Shown here: in pieces, positions 63,327 through 64,000 of the stretch
Layout: each line of letters begins with the position of its first letter
How positions within the stretch are numbered: the stretch's first letter is position 1
DNA from: Exiguobacterium algae
GTDB lineage: Bacteria > Bacillota > Bacilli > Exiguobacteriales > Exiguobacteriaceae
Assembly (NCBI RefSeq): GCF_018617875.1
Contig: NZ_JACSKZ010000002.1
Span: 434,001-498,000, forward strand
Direction: 5' to 3'
DNA length: 64,000 bases
The notes under the pieces: generated by a model
The model's input: only the letters and a program-made list of their open reading frames with translations
Told to the model about the DNA's origin: nothing
Database searches by the model: none
Made by a program: the position numbers and the translations under genes

Positions 63327-63686
63327 TTATTCGATTCCTTTTTCCTTGTCTTCCTTCAAAGCGTCTTGTAACGACTTCTCCCAGAGCGGGACACCTTTTG
63401 CGTGCGCCGCACGAGAAATGAGATGTCCTCCGACCGGAGCGGTCAACAAGACGAAAAACAATCCGAGCAACAGACGGGCATCAAAGACACGTTCATCCAC
63501 ATACACATGGAGAACCGCTGCAAACAAGACAAACATGACGCCGAGCGTCGAGCTCTTCGAGGCGGCGTGTGTCCTTGAATAAATATCAGGGAGCCGGACG
63601 AGGCCGATGGCGGCGACGACCGTTAAAAAGACCCCAATGATCGTGAAGACGCCCGTGATAATATCAAAGATCGTCGTTGCGGTCAT
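63327..63686 (-). CDS. mrpG: Na+/H+ antiporter subunit MrpG (MnhG)
   Basis: 119 aa with three transmembrane helices (about 8-30, 45-65, 68-88). The family motif AAIGLVRLPDIYSRTHAASK is clear. Part of the seven-subunit Mrp cation/proton antiporter. It overlaps mrpF by 23 nt; AGGGGAG lies within mrpF. Last gene of the operon. Confidence 0.94.
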   Translation of the reverse strand: MTATTIFDIITGVFTIIGVFLTVVAAIGLVRLPDIYSRTHAASKSSTLGVMFVLFAAVLHVYVDERVFDARLLLGLFFVLLTAPVGGHLISRAAHAKGVPLWEKSLQDALKEDKEKGIE

Positions 63687-63963
63687 TTTGAATAATCTCC
63701 CCTCTCTCCAGGAATTTCGAGAATGCCACCGTACCGATGAACGCCAGAATACTCAAAAGAAGAATGACTTCAAAGTACATCGTCGTGTCCAGCAAAATGG
63801 AGAGCAATGCGACGACGGAAATCAAGGCAATCCCGATCGAGTCAAGGGCAATGACGCGGTCCGCTGTCGTCGGTCCTTTAACCACACGGTACAGCATCAA
63901 CATCATCGCCAGAACGAGAATGGCGAGAGAAATATAGATGAGCACATCCAATACATTCATCAT
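63664..63963 (-). CDS. mrpF: Na+/H+ antiporter subunit MrpF (MnhF)
   Basis: 99 aa, three transmembrane helices. YRVVKGPTTADRVIALDSIG is the MrpF signature. AGGAGG lies seven bases before ATG 63963. Overlaps the previous gene end by 4 nt. Confidence 0.95.
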   Translation of the reverse strand: MMNVLDVLIYISLAILVLAMMLMLYRVVKGPTTADRVIALDSIGIALISVVALLSILLDTTMYFEVILLLSILAFIGTVAFSKFLERGEIIQNDRNDDL

Positions 63964-64000
63964 TCCGTCGCCTCCTTAATACTCAATTCGAAATTCTTAT
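63960..64000 (-). CDS. mrpE: Probable MrpE C-terminus (cut by window edge)
   Basis: One open frame ends in TGA overlapping the mrpF ATG and reads KNFELSIKEATE. In all mrp operons mrpE precedes mrpF. Only about 13 codons are visible, so the call rests on order and the overlap. Confidence 0.5.
   Translation of the reverse strand, partial: KNFELSIKEATE

Overview
The window reads as chromosome of a low- to mid-GC Firmicute of class Bacilli that does not form spores; Exiguobacterium or a close relative is the best guess. The clues are strong AGGAGG-type ribosome binding sites, Bacillus-type gene order, a T-box on valS, an L21 leader, ribosomal protein L27 with the Firmicutes N-terminal extension beside its protease Prp, and an apparently moderate GC content (judged by eye, not computed). 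Genus assignment is an inference. Almost everything from nadC to uvrC follows the Bacillus subtilis block nad / obg / min-mre / radC-maf / comC-folC-valS / hem / lon-clpX-tig / rph-racE / sdh / uvrC. The sporulation genes normally scattered through that block (spoIVFA/FB, spoIIB, spoVID, lonB, gerM, gerE) are absent; only a Spo0B-like gene remains.

Layout. 1-3.4 kb: NAD synthesis (nadC, nadB) divergent from a cysteine desulfurase and the NiaR/3H repressor. 3.5-6.3 kb: a DedA-type membrane protein, a NIPSNAP-Nudix fusion and a CBS-domain (CorC/HlyC) membrane protein. 6.3-14.6 kb, all on the minus strand: mreBCD, minCD, an RNase E/G family protein, rplU-prp-rpmA, spo0B-like, obg. 14.7-17.0 kb: three accessory genes placed between mreB and radC. 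17.2-18.5 kb: maf, radC. 18.5-32.1 kb: a complete type IV pilus locus in the place where B. subtilis carries comC. It has a minus-strand operon (VanW-like protein, small membrane protein, pilB, pilT, pilC, major pilin, pilD, a pilM-pilN fusion, pilO), a divergent operon of three minor prepilins, and a convergent gene for a secreted Ig-like protein. 32.1-38.2 kb: folC, selO, a small membrane protein, and valS with its T-box. 38.2-43.5 kb: hemACDBL. 43.7-51.7 kb: AI-2E-family exporter, engB, lonA, clpX, tig, ysoA. 51.8-55.5 kb: tRNA-Arg, ysnB, rdgB, rph, racE, ptsH, thioesterase. 55.5-63.3 kb: sdhCAB, yslB, a nucleotidyltransferase, uvrC, a flavin disulfide reductase. 63.3-64.0 kb: end of an Mrp antiporter operon.

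How the genes work together. Most operons are housekeeping units with short gaps or 4-nt ATGA overlaps. The pilus locus is the main accessory system. It encodes an extension ATPase, a retraction ATPase, the inner-membrane assembly platform, prepilin peptidase, one major and three minor pilins, and two envelope or secreted proteins that are not standard pilus components. At four operon junctions (rpmA/spo0B, minD/rng, hemA/hemC, clpX/lonA) a terminator-like hairpin ends next to the ribosome binding site of the following gene, which suggests read-through control. All statements come from reading the sequence; no database search or structure prediction was run.
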